Source of the DNA: Bradyrhizobium sp. Ash2021
GTDB taxonomy: Bacteria > Pseudomonadota > Alphaproteobacteria > Rhizobiales > Xanthobacteraceae
Direction: 5' to 3'
DNA: 64,000 nucleotides
Assembly: GCF_031202265.1 (NCBI RefSeq)
Contig: NZ_CP100604.1
Location: forward strand, 1,904,501 to 1,968,500
Positions 1 through 10,300 of this stretch are shown here, in pieces. Below the pieces are notes generated by a model. The model worked only from the letters and a program-made list of their open reading frames with translations. It was not told the origin of the DNA and did no database searches. Positions within the stretch are counted from its first letter, which is position 1. The number at the start of each line of letters is the position of its first letter. The translations under genes were made by a program, and so were the position numbers.

Positions 1-1793
<1,793 letters not shown>

Positions 1794-1862
1794 CGTCTTC
1801 TCGCTGACATGATGGGATGAAAAGCGGCTTTGAAGCCGCTGTCATAACGATCTCCTCAATAG

Positions 1863-2669
1863 CTAGGAGTCGTGCTGGCGTAAAAACTCGGTAGCCAAGG
1901 ACAGAAATTCGTCGGCCGCCTCGAAGTATGCCAGATGCCCGGCACTGATCTGTCGGCACATTGAACCGGGAATGATCGCAGCCAACTCGGGCGTCTGCGT
2001 GACGATCTGATCGTAAGCACAGTTGATTACAAGCGTGGGACTTGTAACGTTCTCGGCTTGTCGGCTCACATCGACAGCCAGATCGAGCTCGATTTGACGT
2101 GCGATCCCCTCCCAATTGGCGAGAGGCACGTAGCCTTTGATCATGTCCTCGATCGTCGAGGCGCCCGCGTTCGAAACAAACGCCGGCGTGAGTCCGGAGA
2201 GCAAGAGTAGCCTGAGAAATGCGTCGCGGTTGGTCCGGAGCAAGTCAAGCCAGAGCTCGAATTGAAGCTTGAGCCGCGGCTCTGCGCCCCGCGAAAAGCC
2301 GGCGACCACAATGAGTGATCGGACCAGATCCGCGGAACTGGCTGCAAGCTGAATTGCGATCGCCGCTCCGAGGGAATGACCGATTAGATCGAACCGGCTC
2401 ACGCCGGCCGCGCCGGCCACCTCCCTTACCTGGCGCGCAAGTTTTTGCAGGCTAAGTGCGCTGCCATCATCCGTCGTGTCTCCGGAGCCCGAGTAGTCCA
2501 AACTGATCACGGTCCGGTGTTTGCCGAGCTCTGCGATCACCGGACCCCAATGCGCATCCAGCGCGGCCGTACCGTTTACGAGTACGACAGCGGGACCTTG
2601 CCCGTGCACTCGATATGCGACGCGCGCACCATCGACGTTTACCGCTTTCGTTGTTGCCGCCATCGTCAT
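1863..2669 (-). CDS. alpha/beta hydrolase
   Basis: A 268-residue alpha/beta-hydrolase fold protein, typical in length for the family. The nucleophile elbow is LIGHSLGAA (Ser in GHSLG), the acid is probably in NCAYDQIV, and the catalytic His is in SAGHLAYFE near the C-terminus. No signal peptide is visible, so it is probably cytoplasmic. The substrate is unknown; such proteins next to SnoaL-like and oxidoreductase genes often hydrolyse esters or C-C bonds in aromatic or polyketide-like catabolism. It starts right after the frameshifted SnoaL-like gene upstream and looks like the only intact member of this little cluster. Confidence 0.85.
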   Translation of the reverse strand: MTMAATTKAVNVDGARVAYRVHGQGPAVVLVNGTAALDAHWGPVIAELGKHRTVISLDYSGSGDTTDDGSALSLQKLARQVREVAGAAGVSRFDLIGHSLGAAIAIQLAASSADLVRSLIVVAGFSRGAEPRLKLQFELWLDLLRTNRDAFLRLLLLSGLTPAFVSNAGASTIEDMIKGYVPLANWEGIARQIELDLAVDVSRQAENVTSPTLVINCAYDQIVTQTPELAAIIPGSMCRQISAGHLAYFEAADEFLSLATEFLRQHDS

Positions 2670-2780
2670 CCTTTAAACTCCGTAGTTGGATTTCCGTGTG
2701 AGCGTCGTGCTCGTCGCCGCATTGCGAATGTTAGGCGCCGCTGCGGTGCGCCCGGCCTGTCGCGATGCAACGCTCCGCGG

Positions 2781-3187
2781 CTATTTGAGCTGGGTGTTTG
2801 CAATCGGCAGGATGGAAGCGACGTGCCAACCATCTGCATCGCGAACGAACGTTTGGCTGATGAGAAAGGTGTTGTCTTGAGGCGGTTTGCTGGAAGGCCG
2901 CGCGTGAAAACGATCGGGACAAGAATCTGCATAACATCGTCCGAGATCGCCGCTACGTGAAACTGCGACATATCGGGTTCGAGATGCCACGTGCCCTCGT
3001 AATACTCCTTGAACCGAGCGGCGACCGCATCGCGTCCTCTGGTTTCGCCGCCGCGCGAAAACCAGAGCATGCTCGGCGAATTCCAGAGCATGGATTTCAC
3101 ATCGTCCGCGTTATGCGCATTCTGCGCAGCAACGAATTTTGAAAAGAAGGCCCGTGCCGCGGCTTCGTCCACGGCAGCCCGATGCAA
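2781..3187 (-). pseudogene. SnoaL/NTF2-like protein with a frameshift
   Basis: The first frame (from a TTG at 3187; a GTG a few codons on is also possible) reads FSKFVAAQNAHNADDVKSML and RGRDAVAARFKEYYEGTW, a typical start of a ketosteroid-isomerase-like SnoaL domain. Near 2880-2900 the family-like sequence moves to another frame, where PPQDNTFLISQTFVRDADGW and HVASILPIANTQLK complete the domain and stop at 2781. One indel therefore separates the two halves. It is either a recent pseudogene or a sequence error. The product would be a small cytoplasmic protein of about 130 residues, co-transcribed with the hydrolase at 1863-2669. Confidence 0.7.
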
Positions 3188-3417
3188 CTGTCATGAGGAC
3201 AACGAGAGGGGCTGCCCGACCGGAGGATAGCGCATGGGGCGCGCAAATCGCCGTAGCATCGCAGCGATTAATTGTTCACGTTTAACCTCGCTTCGTTTCA
3301 GCGCCGGCTTCGGCGAGCGCGTCCGCGCATCATCGTTGCCGGTTGACCCAGGTAGCGGCCGCGGCGCGGCCGGAATCTGCATTCGCCGAAGTGACCCCGC
3401 CGGGTGCCGGCTTTCGG

Positions 3418-4209
3418 TTAAGCCGCGTATCGCGCCGCCAGCGCGCCATTCATCAGGCCGCCGACCAGCACTTGGCGCGTCTTCTGGTGATCATCCCAGA
3501 CGGCCTGGTCAGGCAACGAAGGGAAAACCCAGTTCTCGCCCCGATCCAGCCCCTTCAGCGCCGCGTCCACCAGCTGTTGCGGCTTCATCACCGCGCCGAC
3601 GGGAAGATTGCTGACAGGCAGTCCGGCCTTGTTCCAGAAGTCGGTGTCGACCGCCGGCGGAATGACTACCTGCACAAGGACGCCTTTGCCTGCAACCTCG
3701 CCTTGCAAGGCTTGCGAAAAGCTCACGACGTAGGCCTTGGAAGCATTGTAGACGCCGAACTCGGGCCACGGATGGAAGGCCAGCACGGATGCGACATTGA
3801 CGATGGAACCGGTGCCGCGCGCCAGGAAGCCTGGCAGCACTGCGCGGGTGAGACGAGTCAACGCGGTAATGTTAACCGCGGTCGTCTCATCCAATGCGTC
3901 AGAACTCAGCGCGGCGAATGGACCGAAGCTTGCGGTGCCAGCGTTGTTAATCAGGGCGGTGATTGTCGGATCGCTCGAGATCCGCGCCTCGACGCGCGCC
4001 AGATCCTCCGCCTCGGCAAGGTTGGCGACGAGGGTGTCCACTTTGACATCTGTTCTTTGCTTGACCGCTTTGGCGACCACGTCGAGCGTCTTCTGTTGAC
4101 GGCCGACGAGGAGCAGGTCGTGCCCCCGTTCGGCCAAGCCGGCAGCGTACAGGGCGCCGATGCCGCCCGTAGCTCCGGTCACCACCGCCGTTCTTTTTCG
4201 ATCAGACAC
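3418..4209 (-). CDS. short-chain dehydrogenase/reductase (SDR)
   Basis: A 263-residue classical SDR. The nucleotide-binding motif TGATGGIG is at residues 11-18, NNAG at about 90, and the active-site Ser and YNASK follow in order. I chose the GTG at 4209 because AGGAG sits seven bases upstream; the ATG at 4269 lies inside an operator palindrome and is not credible as a start. The arginine-containing GRQQKT after strand 2 suggests NADP preference (inference). It is divergent from a MarR regulator, whose probable operator covers this gene's -10 element, so the regulator very likely represses this gene. The substrate is unknown. Confidence 0.9.
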   Translation of the reverse strand: MSDRKRTAVVTGATGGIGALYAAGLAERGHDLLLVGRQQKTLDVVAKAVKQRTDVKVDTLVANLAEAEDLARVEARISSDPTITALINNAGTASFGPFAALSSDALDETTAVNITALTRLTRAVLPGFLARGTGSIVNVASVLAFHPWPEFGVYNASKAYVVSFSQALQGEVAGKGVLVQVVIPPAVDTDFWNKAGLPVSNLPVGAVMKPQQLVDAALKGLDRGENWVFPSLPDQAVWDDHQKTRQVLVGGLMNGALAARYAA

Positions 4210-4240
4210 TCGAAGTCTCCTATTTGCCGATTTGGAATAG

Positions 4241-4284
4241 TAGCATATGCCACCTATTATTAGTGGCATAGGCTACTTATGCAA
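4241..4284 (-). promoter_or_regulatory. SDR promoter overlapped by a probable MarR operator
   Basis: Positions 4241-4275 form a near-perfect inverted repeat: TAGCATATGCCAC, nine bases, then GTGGCATAGGCTA (12 of 13 positions pair). On the minus strand a -35 TTGCAT (4279-4284) and a -10 AATAAT (4256-4261) are separated by 17 bases. The -10 lies in the spacer of the palindrome, so a bound dimer would block RNA polymerase. The half-site TATGCCAC recurs upstream of the MarR gene. Confidence 0.7.
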
Positions 4285-4360
4285 GCCGGCTACAGGGGAC
4301 ATCATGGGAAGGTGAAAAGTCGTGATCACGCCGCACGGCGCCACCTGCAGGTATGCGTGT

Positions 4361-4372
4361 TGGCATATGCCA
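4361..4372 (+). promoter_or_regulatory. second MarR-type operator, upstream of marR
   Basis: TGGCATATGCCA is a perfect 12-bp palindrome sharing the TATGCCAC half-site with the operator at 4241-4275. It lies about 27 bases upstream of a consensus -10, TATAAT at 4399-4404, and 60 bases before the GTG start of the regulator. This fits autoregulation. The palindrome itself is seen directly; binding by the neighbouring MarR protein is inferred. Confidence 0.6.
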
Positions 4373-4430
4373 CCACTTCCTCGGCGCTCCCCGAGCGCTA
4401 TAATTCATGTCGTGACTACGGAGATCGGCC

Positions 4431-4910
4431 GTGAAAAACGACATTAAGCCCCGTGCGACCAAGACCACTGCAGGGGCGGAAATGCTGAGCTACTGCAACA
4501 ACGCTTCGCTTCGCAAAGCCGCTCGACGTCTGGGAAGGCTCTACGACGCCGTGTTCGAGCCGAGCGGCCTGAAGGCAACCCAGTTCAGCTTGCTCACCCA
4601 AATTTATGATCTCGGCAGTCCGACCATGGCGGGGCTCGCCAAGAGTCTGCTGATGGATCTGTCGGCTATGCGCCATTCCTTGGGTCCGCTGATGCGCGAT
4701 GGCTTGGTGAGGCTTCGGGTCGAGCCAGAAGACCGCCGGGTCAAGCGGGTAGTTCTCACGCCCGCCGGGGTGGCGAAATTCGAAGAGGCGATGCAGCTTT
4801 GGCAAAAGGCGCAAGGCCGTTTTGAAAAGGCGTTCGGTTCCGCGCGCGCGGCGAAACTTCGCTCTGAGTTGAAGTTCTTGACTTCCGAAGGATTTGGCGA
4901 CGCCTTCTAA
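4431..4910 (+). CDS. MarR family transcriptional regulator
   Basis: A 159-residue winged-helix protein with a GTG start preceded by GGAG at a suitable distance. The order is an N-terminal dimerisation helix, the recognition region QIYDLGSPTMAGLAKSLLMD with SAMRHSLGPLMRDGLV, and the typical wing VEPEDRRVKRVVLTPAG, followed by a C-terminal dimer helix. It is divergent from the SDR gene; two related palindromes lie in the shared 220-bp region. MarR proteins usually repress their neighbour and themselves until a phenolic or other small ligand binds. The ligand is unknown, but the ABM and FAD monooxygenase genes nearby hint at an aromatic compound. Confidence 0.92.
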   Translation: MKNDIKPRATKTTAGAEMLSYCNNASLRKAARRLGRLYDAVFEPSGLKATQFSLLTQIYDLGSPTMAGLAKSLLMDLSAMRHSLGPLMRDGLVRLRVEPEDRRVKRVVLTPAGVAKFEEAMQLWQKAQGRFEKAFGSARAAKLRSELKFLTSEGFGDAF

Positions 4911-4997
4911 CCGACTGCGATAAGCCTCGAGCTTGGAGCGCACCATGTCGGCTAGTGGCGGCGTAGCTCCGACCTAATCTCTGAAGGAAGCGACACT

Positions 4998-5330
4998 ATG
5001 ACCACGATTTCTGCGAGAAGCGATGTAATGACCCTGATCAATGTGTTCACGGTTGACGTGGAAAACCAGCGACGGCTCGTTGAACTTCTAATCGAAGCCA
5101 CGGAGGTTGTGCGTCGGGCACCAGGCTTTGTTTCTGCCAGCCTCCATCGCAGCACTGACGGGACGAAGGTCACGATGTATGCACAATGGCGGAGCATCAA
5201 CGATTATCAGGCAATGCGTCAGGACCCTGTCCCTCTTCCTTTCCTTCAGGAAGCGCTAACGATCGCCAAGTTTGAACCCGGCGTCTACGAGGTAGTGCGG
5301 ACCTTCACACCCGCCGGCGAACCAGATTAA
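4998..5330 (+). CDS. antibiotic biosynthesis monooxygenase (ABM) domain protein
   Basis: A 110-residue single-domain dimeric alpha-beta barrel protein. LIEATEVVRRAPGFVSASLH and VTMYAQWRSINDYQAM match the ABM layout, in which a QWxS/D stretch follows the third strand. Such proteins are cofactor-free oxygenases or quinol-protective enzymes. The gene follows marR by 87 bases on the same strand and may belong to the same regulon. The start is the ATG at 4998, about 10 bases after GGAAG. Substrate unknown. Confidence 0.85.
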   Translation: MTTISARSDVMTLINVFTVDVENQRRLVELLIEATEVVRRAPGFVSASLHRSTDGTKVTMYAQWRSINDYQAMRQDPVPLPFLQEALTIAKFEPGVYEVVRTFTPAGEPD

Positions 5331-5379
5331 AGCGATTACGCTTGGGTCCGCTTTGCGCCAAATAGCTATCGTTCAGCTA

Positions 5380-6306
5380 TCAGAAGCAAACCTGACCTTC
5401 GTCGGCTGACAATTTCGGCCTAAGCTCCTTCGCCGCATACTCGACAAAAGCCCGGGTTGCCGGCGCCATCCGGCGTCGGCTCGTGAATACCATATGGACG
5501 ATGCTGTCCGGCGCACGCCACGCCGGCAAGATGTGCACCAAGCGCCCGGTGGCGAGAGCTTCACGGGCATGGATCTTCGGTAGCAGCGCGATCCCCGCTC
5601 CACCCAAGGTCGCCTCCAGAAGAACTTGTAGGTCGCTAAAGGCAAGCCTCGGTATGAAGTCTACAAAGGCCTCTTCGCCGTCCTCGCGCCACAGAGTCCA
5701 ACGCTCATCGATCACTTCATCCCGGCCAGCGAGCAGCGGCCCGTTTGGAAGATCAGTCACCGCGCAGACCGGCGCACGTCGCAATAGATGCGCCGGTTGC
5801 GCGACGAGAATCCGCCTGCTTACGCCGAGCTGCTGGACCACGAGATCTTGATCTGTGTCCAACCGTTCGCGTACGCGAATCGCGACGTCAAAGCCTTCTT
5901 CCACCAGATCGACTCTCCGGTTTGAGACAGCGAGTGCCAGCCGTACCTCCGGATAAGCCGCCATGAAGCCCGATAGCATCGGTGTCATAATGTTTGATAG
6001 CAGACCGGGTGGACATGCGACCCGCACTGTACCTCTAGGAAGCGCGCTGGCCTCGGCCGCGACGACGGCGGCGGCCTCCGCAGCGGCTACCATTGTCTCG
6101 CACTGCTCGTGCACGGCACGCCCGACGGGCGTGATCCGAAGGCTGCGCGTTGACCGCTCTATCAGGCGTACTCCGTAGCACTCCTCCAACCTCGCGACCC
6201 GCTTGCTGAGCGACGACTTGGTCACGTGCAGCGCTCGCGCTGCGGCGCTAAACCCACCGTGCTGAACGACCTTGGCAAAGGCAAACAGATCGTTGAGGTC
6301 GCGCAT
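5380..6306 (-). CDS. LysR family transcriptional regulator
   Basis: A 308-residue LysR-type regulator. The start MRDLNDLFAFAKVVQHGGF at 6306 is the canonical N-terminus of the family; the frame is open upstream but that extension has no family character. The helix-turn-helix is SAAARALHVTKSSLSKRVAR, followed by the linker helix and a periplasmic-binding-like ligand domain. The C-terminal domain resembles the CrgA/DsdC-like group that controls divergent oxidoreductases. It is divergent from the FAD monooxygenase at 6461 and probably activates it in response to its substrate. Confidence 0.92.
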   Translation of the reverse strand: MRDLNDLFAFAKVVQHGGFSAAARALHVTKSSLSKRVARLEECYGVRLIERSTRSLRITPVGRAVHEQCETMVAAAEAAAVVAAEASALPRGTVRVACPPGLLSNIMTPMLSGFMAAYPEVRLALAVSNRRVDLVEEGFDVAIRVRERLDTDQDLVVQQLGVSRRILVAQPAHLLRRAPVCAVTDLPNGPLLAGRDEVIDERWTLWREDGEEAFVDFIPRLAFSDLQVLLEATLGGAGIALLPKIHAREALATGRLVHILPAWRAPDSIVHMVFTSRRRMAPATRAFVEYAAKELRPKLSADEGQVCF

Positions 6307-6381
6307 TTGTGAGCCTCTACTGTCCTCGTTTGGGAAACGGCGCGTTCTCGATCGCCTAGCTAGTAGCAATCTTGTTTCCAG

Positions 6382-6416
6382 TCCAGACCTACACCTATCA
6401 ACAGGCCGTGTCTGGA
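6382..6416. promoter_or_regulatory. possible LysR binding site in the divergent promoter
   Basis: In the 154-bp region between the LysR gene and the monooxygenase, TCCAGAC (6382-6388) is repeated inverted as GTCTGGA (6410-6416), 45 bases before the monooxygenase ATG. The arms are only 7 bp, and LysR sites are usually T-N11-A dyads, so this is a weak candidate. Confidence 0.25.
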
Positions 6417-6460
6417 GGTTGGCCGGACATCGTTGTGCACTGGCTCTTTTGGGCAGATAG

Positions 6461-7936
6461 ATGGAGTACCAATTCTTGAGCAACGAATTCGATGTCCTGG
6501 TGGTGGGCGCTGGTCCCGTCGGGCTGTGGGTTGCCTGCGAACTCGCTCTAGCGAAAGTGAAAGTCGCGGTGCTGGAGCGACGCGCCGATGTTGTCACTCA
6601 GTCCCGTGCACTGGCGATGCAAGGCCGGACCCTAGAGGTGTTCGCCCTACGCGGGCTCGCCGATCGTTTCCTCGCGCGCGGCCGCCCGATCCCGAAGGGC
6701 CATTACGCTGGACTTAGCACGCCATTGGACTTCTCGGTGTTCGACACGCGCTTTCCCTTTATGCTGTTCCTGCCTCAGGCGACGACCGAGGCGCTGCTCG
6801 AAGAGCGGGCGCTGGAACTTGGTGTGGATATCAGGCGTGGCCATGTCGTCGAAACAGCAGAGCCATCTGCAGACGGCGTTGTCCTTGAAGGCCGAAACGA
6901 CAAGGCGTCCTTCCGTTTTTCTGCACGCTACGTCGTCGGAGCTGATGGCGCTCGTAGCTTCATGCGGCGTGCGGCCGGCATCGATTTCGGCGGCCATCCA
7001 GCACAGCATGCTTTCATGTTGGCAGAGGCCGTGCTCGACGCGCCACCGCCACAACCGTTGCTCACGGTGGTGAACGAAGCCGGCGTCTTGTTTGTGGTGT
7101 CCTGCGGCAACGCTGTACATCACAGGGTCGTGGTGGGTGCACCCGTTTCCGTCACGGAGCCTATACCGCTCGCTGAACTTGCGGCCGCCGCGGCCCGCAT
7201 CGGAGGGACGGATCTTCGCCCGCGCGATGCGGTCTGGCTCACACGCTTCACCGACGAAACGCGGCTCGCGGAGCACTACCGGAACGGCCGCATTTTCCTC
7301 GCTGGCGATGCTGCCCATATCCATGCCCCAATGGGCGGCCAGGGCCTGAACGTCGGCATCCAGGACGCAATGAACCTTGGCTGGAAGCTGGCGAGCGTTC
7401 TACGCGGCACCGCGTCCGAGGCGTTGCTAGACACCTATGAACGAGAGCGCCGGCCGGTCGGCGAGGTACTCCGCCGCAACACGCTTGCCCAGGTTGCTCT
7501 CTTCTGCAAATTCGATCCTTCCGCGCTTGCTCTGCGGGGCGCGTTCGAGGATTTGCTGCGTGTACACGAGGTCAACCGTCAACTCGCTGGTGAAGGTTCG
7601 GGCTTCGGAGTGGCCTATCCCGAGCCGCTTTTCCGGCCGGATCCGGGCTGGGAGCATCGGAACGGAGTAAGCGGACAGCGTCTTCCCGACATGGATCTCG
7701 TGCTGGAGGAGGGTTCGCGGACGGCACTCTACCGTTTTCTCGAGGCTGGCCGCTGGGTTCGGTTGCAACGTGCGCCGGATAGAGAAACCCTTTCGAATGC
7801 GGAATGGATCACAAACGTTAACTTGGCGCCCGAAGGCAATGATGGGCTGCTCGCTAACTTCGCTTCGGTGCTGGTGCGCCCAGACGGCTATCTCGCTCAC
7901 GTGCGTCCTGACGATATCTCTTTATCGCGCGGCTGA
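6461..7936 (+). CDS. FAD-dependent aromatic monooxygenase (PheA/TfdB family)
   Basis: A 491-residue class A flavoprotein hydroxylase using NAD(P)H and O2. The dinucleotide motif VLVVGAGPVGLWVACELA is at residues 12-30, with ERR after strand 2. The DG motif is in VGADGARSFMRRAAG (about 160-175), and the GD motif GRIFLAGDAAHIHAPMGGQG at about 280-300. The C-terminal part is the thioredoxin-like domain found in phenol and polyketide hydroxylases. It is divergent from a LysR regulator that probably controls it. The family hydroxylates phenols, 2,4-dichlorophenol, 3-(3-hydroxyphenyl)propionate or polyketide rings; the exact substrate cannot be read from sequence. Confidence 0.9.
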   Translation: MEYQFLSNEFDVLVVGAGPVGLWVACELALAKVKVAVLERRADVVTQSRALAMQGRTLEVFALRGLADRFLARGRPIPKGHYAGLSTPLDFSVFDTRFPFMLFLPQATTEALLEERALELGVDIRRGHVVETAEPSADGVVLEGRNDKASFRFSARYVVGADGARSFMRRAAGIDFGGHPAQHAFMLAEAVLDAPPPQPLLTVVNEAGVLFVVSCGNAVHHRVVVGAPVSVTEPIPLAELAAAAARIGGTDLRPRDAVWLTRFTDETRLAEHYRNGRIFLAGDAAHIHAPMGGQGLNVGIQDAMNLGWKLASVLRGTASEALLDTYERERRPVGEVLRRNTLAQVALFCKFDPSALALRGAFEDLLRVHEVNRQLAGEGSGFGVAYPEPLFRPDPGWEHRNGVSGQRLPDMDLVLEEGSRTALYRFLEAGRWVRLQRAPDRETLSNAEWITNVNLAPEGNDGLLANFASVLVRPDGYLAHVRPDDISLSRG

Positions 7937-8023
7937 CAGGTGGAATTGGGTTGAAACAGGAGCACCGCGAACGTAAACGACAGCTTGAATGCCAACCTCA
8001 ATGCGTAAGGAGACCTGCTGCTG

Positions 8024-8410
8024 TTGGCGGACGCGTATATGGGCGCGCCCTGGACACGCGACGGCACGGTGCGCACCTATGTCGTCACCATGGCGCCGGA
8101 GATCACGGGACGCATCGTCGAGCTATCGGCGGCCGACAATCAGTTCGTGCACAAGGGGGATTTGCTGCTGGTGATCGACCCGACCAACTACAAGATCGCC
8201 CTCCAGTTGGCCGATGCGGCGGTCGATCAGGCTCAGGCCACAGCCCAGAATGCAGCGAGGCAGAACGCCGCCGCAAACTCGACGACCTGTCGGTCTCGGT
8301 GGAGCAGAAACAGGTCTTCGACGCGAACGCCGTCGCGGCCCAGGCGCAATATCAGCAGGCGGTCGCCAACCGCGATCAGGCAAAGGTTAACCTGGAGTGT
8401 GAACCGGCGC
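8024..8410 (+). pseudogene. HlyD/EmrA-type efflux membrane fusion protein fragment
   Basis: A fragment of a periplasmic adaptor of tripartite drug efflux. VRTYVVTMAPEITGRIVELS and NQFVHKGDLLLVIDPTNY are the barrel-sandwich start typical of EmrA/HlyD, and DAAVDQAQATAQNA begins the coiled-coil arm. Near 8280 the family-like sequence shifts frame (SVSVEQKQVFDANAVAAQAQ, YQQAVANRDQAKVNLE), and at about 8400 it ends abruptly. The N-terminal membrane anchor and the C-terminal half are absent. The fragment ends where the facing hydrolase at 8485-9093 is also cut, which suggests a deletion joined the two. Confidence 0.75.
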
Positions 8411-8484
8411 GACGGAATGACCCCACCCAGATTAGTGATGTCAAGGACTTAGCTTGCCGATCGGCACCGGACCCCCACGCCTAT

Positions 8485-9093
8485 TCACACCCAGCCGGCG
8501 TAAATGTGGCCAAAAGCCCTAAGCGCCAGCACCGGCTCGCTCGAAAAGCGACCATTGCCGGTATGCTCGGGCGCGGCTTCGAGCGTGCGCAACAGGCCGG
8601 ACAGAAAAACCTTGTTGTGATCGGCCGTGCGGGCGCTGCCGCAGACGACGAAGGCGCGTTCCACCATTTCGGGGTAGAGCGCCGCCCAATGATAGGCCTG
8701 CATACCGCCCATCGAAAATCCATAGACGGCGGCGAGTTTGTCCACGCCGACCATTTCCGTGACGAGACGGTGTTGCGCCCGCACATTGTCGGCGACGGTG
8801 ACAAGCGCGGGATAATCCGGCGTCTCCGCCGCGCCGGACGATTCCCCGTTCGAGAACATGCCCACGGCGATGATGCACCAGCGCGTGGGATCCAGAACGC
8901 CTTCCGGTCCGATCAGCCAGGACATATCCGCAAGACGCGCGGAATAGCTGCTGGGGTAGAGAATGAGATTGTCGCGCTTGTCGTTGAGCGTGCCAAAGCG
9001 TTGCCAGGCGAGCAGGGCCTCGCGGATCACACCGCCTTTTTCCACGGCAAAATCGCCGAGTGCAAAGCTGCCCGTCTCATTCTCCAAATTCAT
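8485..9093 (-). pseudogene. MetX-like alpha/beta hydrolase, C-terminally truncated
   Basis: This resembles the homoserine O-acetyltransferase (MetX)-like branch of alpha/beta hydrolases. It has LAWQRFGTLNDKRDNLILYP near residue 30, PTRWCIIAVGMFSNGESS at about 75 and the nucleophile elbow VYGFSMGGMQAYHWAALYP at about 125. The family is about 340 residues long; this frame stops after 202, just after LALRAFGHIYAGW, so the domain carrying the catalytic Asp and His is lost. It follows the amidase by 22 bases in the ABC transporter operon. It may once have processed the transported substrate. A short product could still be made but would be inactive. Confidence 0.75.
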
Positions 9094-9115
9094 CGCTCTT
9101 CTCCAGGGGATCCGT

Positions 9116-10300
9116 CTACGCGTTCTCGGCGGCCTGCGCTTCGAAAGCAACAGCAACACGCAGAAGGTCGAGGTCCGACCCGCGAGCGCCGATGATCGAA
9201 AGCCCCACCGGCGCGCCATCGGCCGTGGCGCCCGGAAGATTGACCTGCGGCACGCCGGTGAGGCCGCCCTGGCTGGTCAGGCAGCTGATGCGTTCGCGCA
9301 TGGGGTCCAGTTGGTGAAGCGGCAGACCTTTCTGCGGCGCCGGAAACGGCGTCGTCGGCAGGCAGAGGATCGTGTCTGATGGCAGCAGCATGCGGAGCCG
9401 GGCGCGGGCTTCCATCCGCATCAGGCTCGCGGCGTTGCGCTCCGCGTCGGTCATGACAGAGCCCTGCAACAAGCCCCGCGCCACGCTGAAAGCAAGCCGC
9501 GGATTCTGGCCGTCGAGCCAGGGCTGGAACGTGCGCCAGGCCTCGCTTGCTTGCAGCACGCGTTGTGCGCGCTGCCAGACCGAAAGGCCTTGCGGCGCCA
9601 AGGTGACATCGCGTCGTTTGCCGATCAGCGCCGCGAGACGGCCGACGGAAGGCGCGAGCGCCTGCTGCACATTTTCATCCGCGAAGCCAAAGGCATCCGC
9701 GGCCACCAACAGCGTCGTGGGTAGCGTGGCGGGCAGGGCGCTTCCGAACAAAACCTCGCCAACCCGCGCGAACGTCGCGGCATCGCGCGCGAACCAACCA
9801 CAGGTATCGCTGCCCGGTGCCTGCACGGCAATGCCGGTGAAATCGATCCGCCCATGCGTCGGCCGGATGCCGTAAAGGCCGCAAAAGCTCGACGGCACGC
9901 GCACTGAACCGCCCGTATCGGTGCCAAGCGCGAAATCGCAGGCCTTGGCGGCGACGGCCGATGCCGATCCGCTCGACGAGCCACCCGGCACGCGGCCGGG
10001 CGCCGCCGAATTCAACGGCGTGCCGTCATGCGCGTTTTCACCGAGAATGCCGAGCGACACTTCGTCGGTGATCGTCTTGCCCACGACTGACGCGCCGGCA
10101 TCGAGCAGGGTCTGCACGACCCATGCGTGACGGGACGGCGTTGCGGCGAAGCGGGGCCAGTCGGGATTGCCGCCGCCGGTCGGCACGTCGGCGACATCGA
10201 TCAGATCCTTGACCGCGAAACTGAGGCGGGCGAGCGGCCCCGTCGTTGCACCCGGCACATGCGTGCGCGGGCCCGGCACAAAGGCTTCGGTCGAGGTCAT
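9116..10300 (-). CDS. amidase (amidase signature family)
   Basis: A 394-residue amidase signature enzyme with a Ser-cisSer-Lys triad. The Lys is in SFAVKDLIDV near residue 30, and the glycine/serine stretch PGGSSSGSASAVAA plus TDTGGSVRVPSSFCGLYGIR carry the two serines at about 110-145. At just under 400 residues it is shorter than GatA and similar to free-standing amidases of catabolic operons. It overlaps the end of the ABC ATPase gene by four bases (ATGA), so it is translationally coupled to the transporter. The likely role is hydrolysis of an amide or short peptide imported by that transporter; the substrate is unknown. Confidence 0.9.
   Translation of the reverse strand: MTSTEAFVPGPRTHVPGATTGPLARLSFAVKDLIDVADVPTGGGNPDWPRFAATPSRHAWVVQTLLDAGASVVGKTITDEVSLGILGENAHDGTPLNSAAPGRVPGGSSSGSASAVAAKACDFALGTDTGGSVRVPSSFCGLYGIRPTHGRIDFTGIAVQAPGSDTCGWFARDAATFARVGEVLFGSALPATLPTTLLVAADAFGFADENVQQALAPSVGRLAALIGKRRDVTLAPQGLSVWQRAQRVLQASEAWRTFQPWLDGQNPRLAFSVARGLLQGSVMTDAERNAASLMRMEARARLRMLLPSDTILCLPTTPFPAPQKGLPLHQLDPMRERISCLTSQGGLTGVPQVNLPGATADGAPVGLSIIGARGSDLDLLRVAVAFEAQAAENA

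Noticed and set aside
3191..3382. Minus-strand frame of 63 codons upstream of the SnoaL-like gene
   Set aside because: LKRSEVKREQLIAAML vaguely recalls a TetR N-terminus, but there is no helix-turn-helix and no further support.
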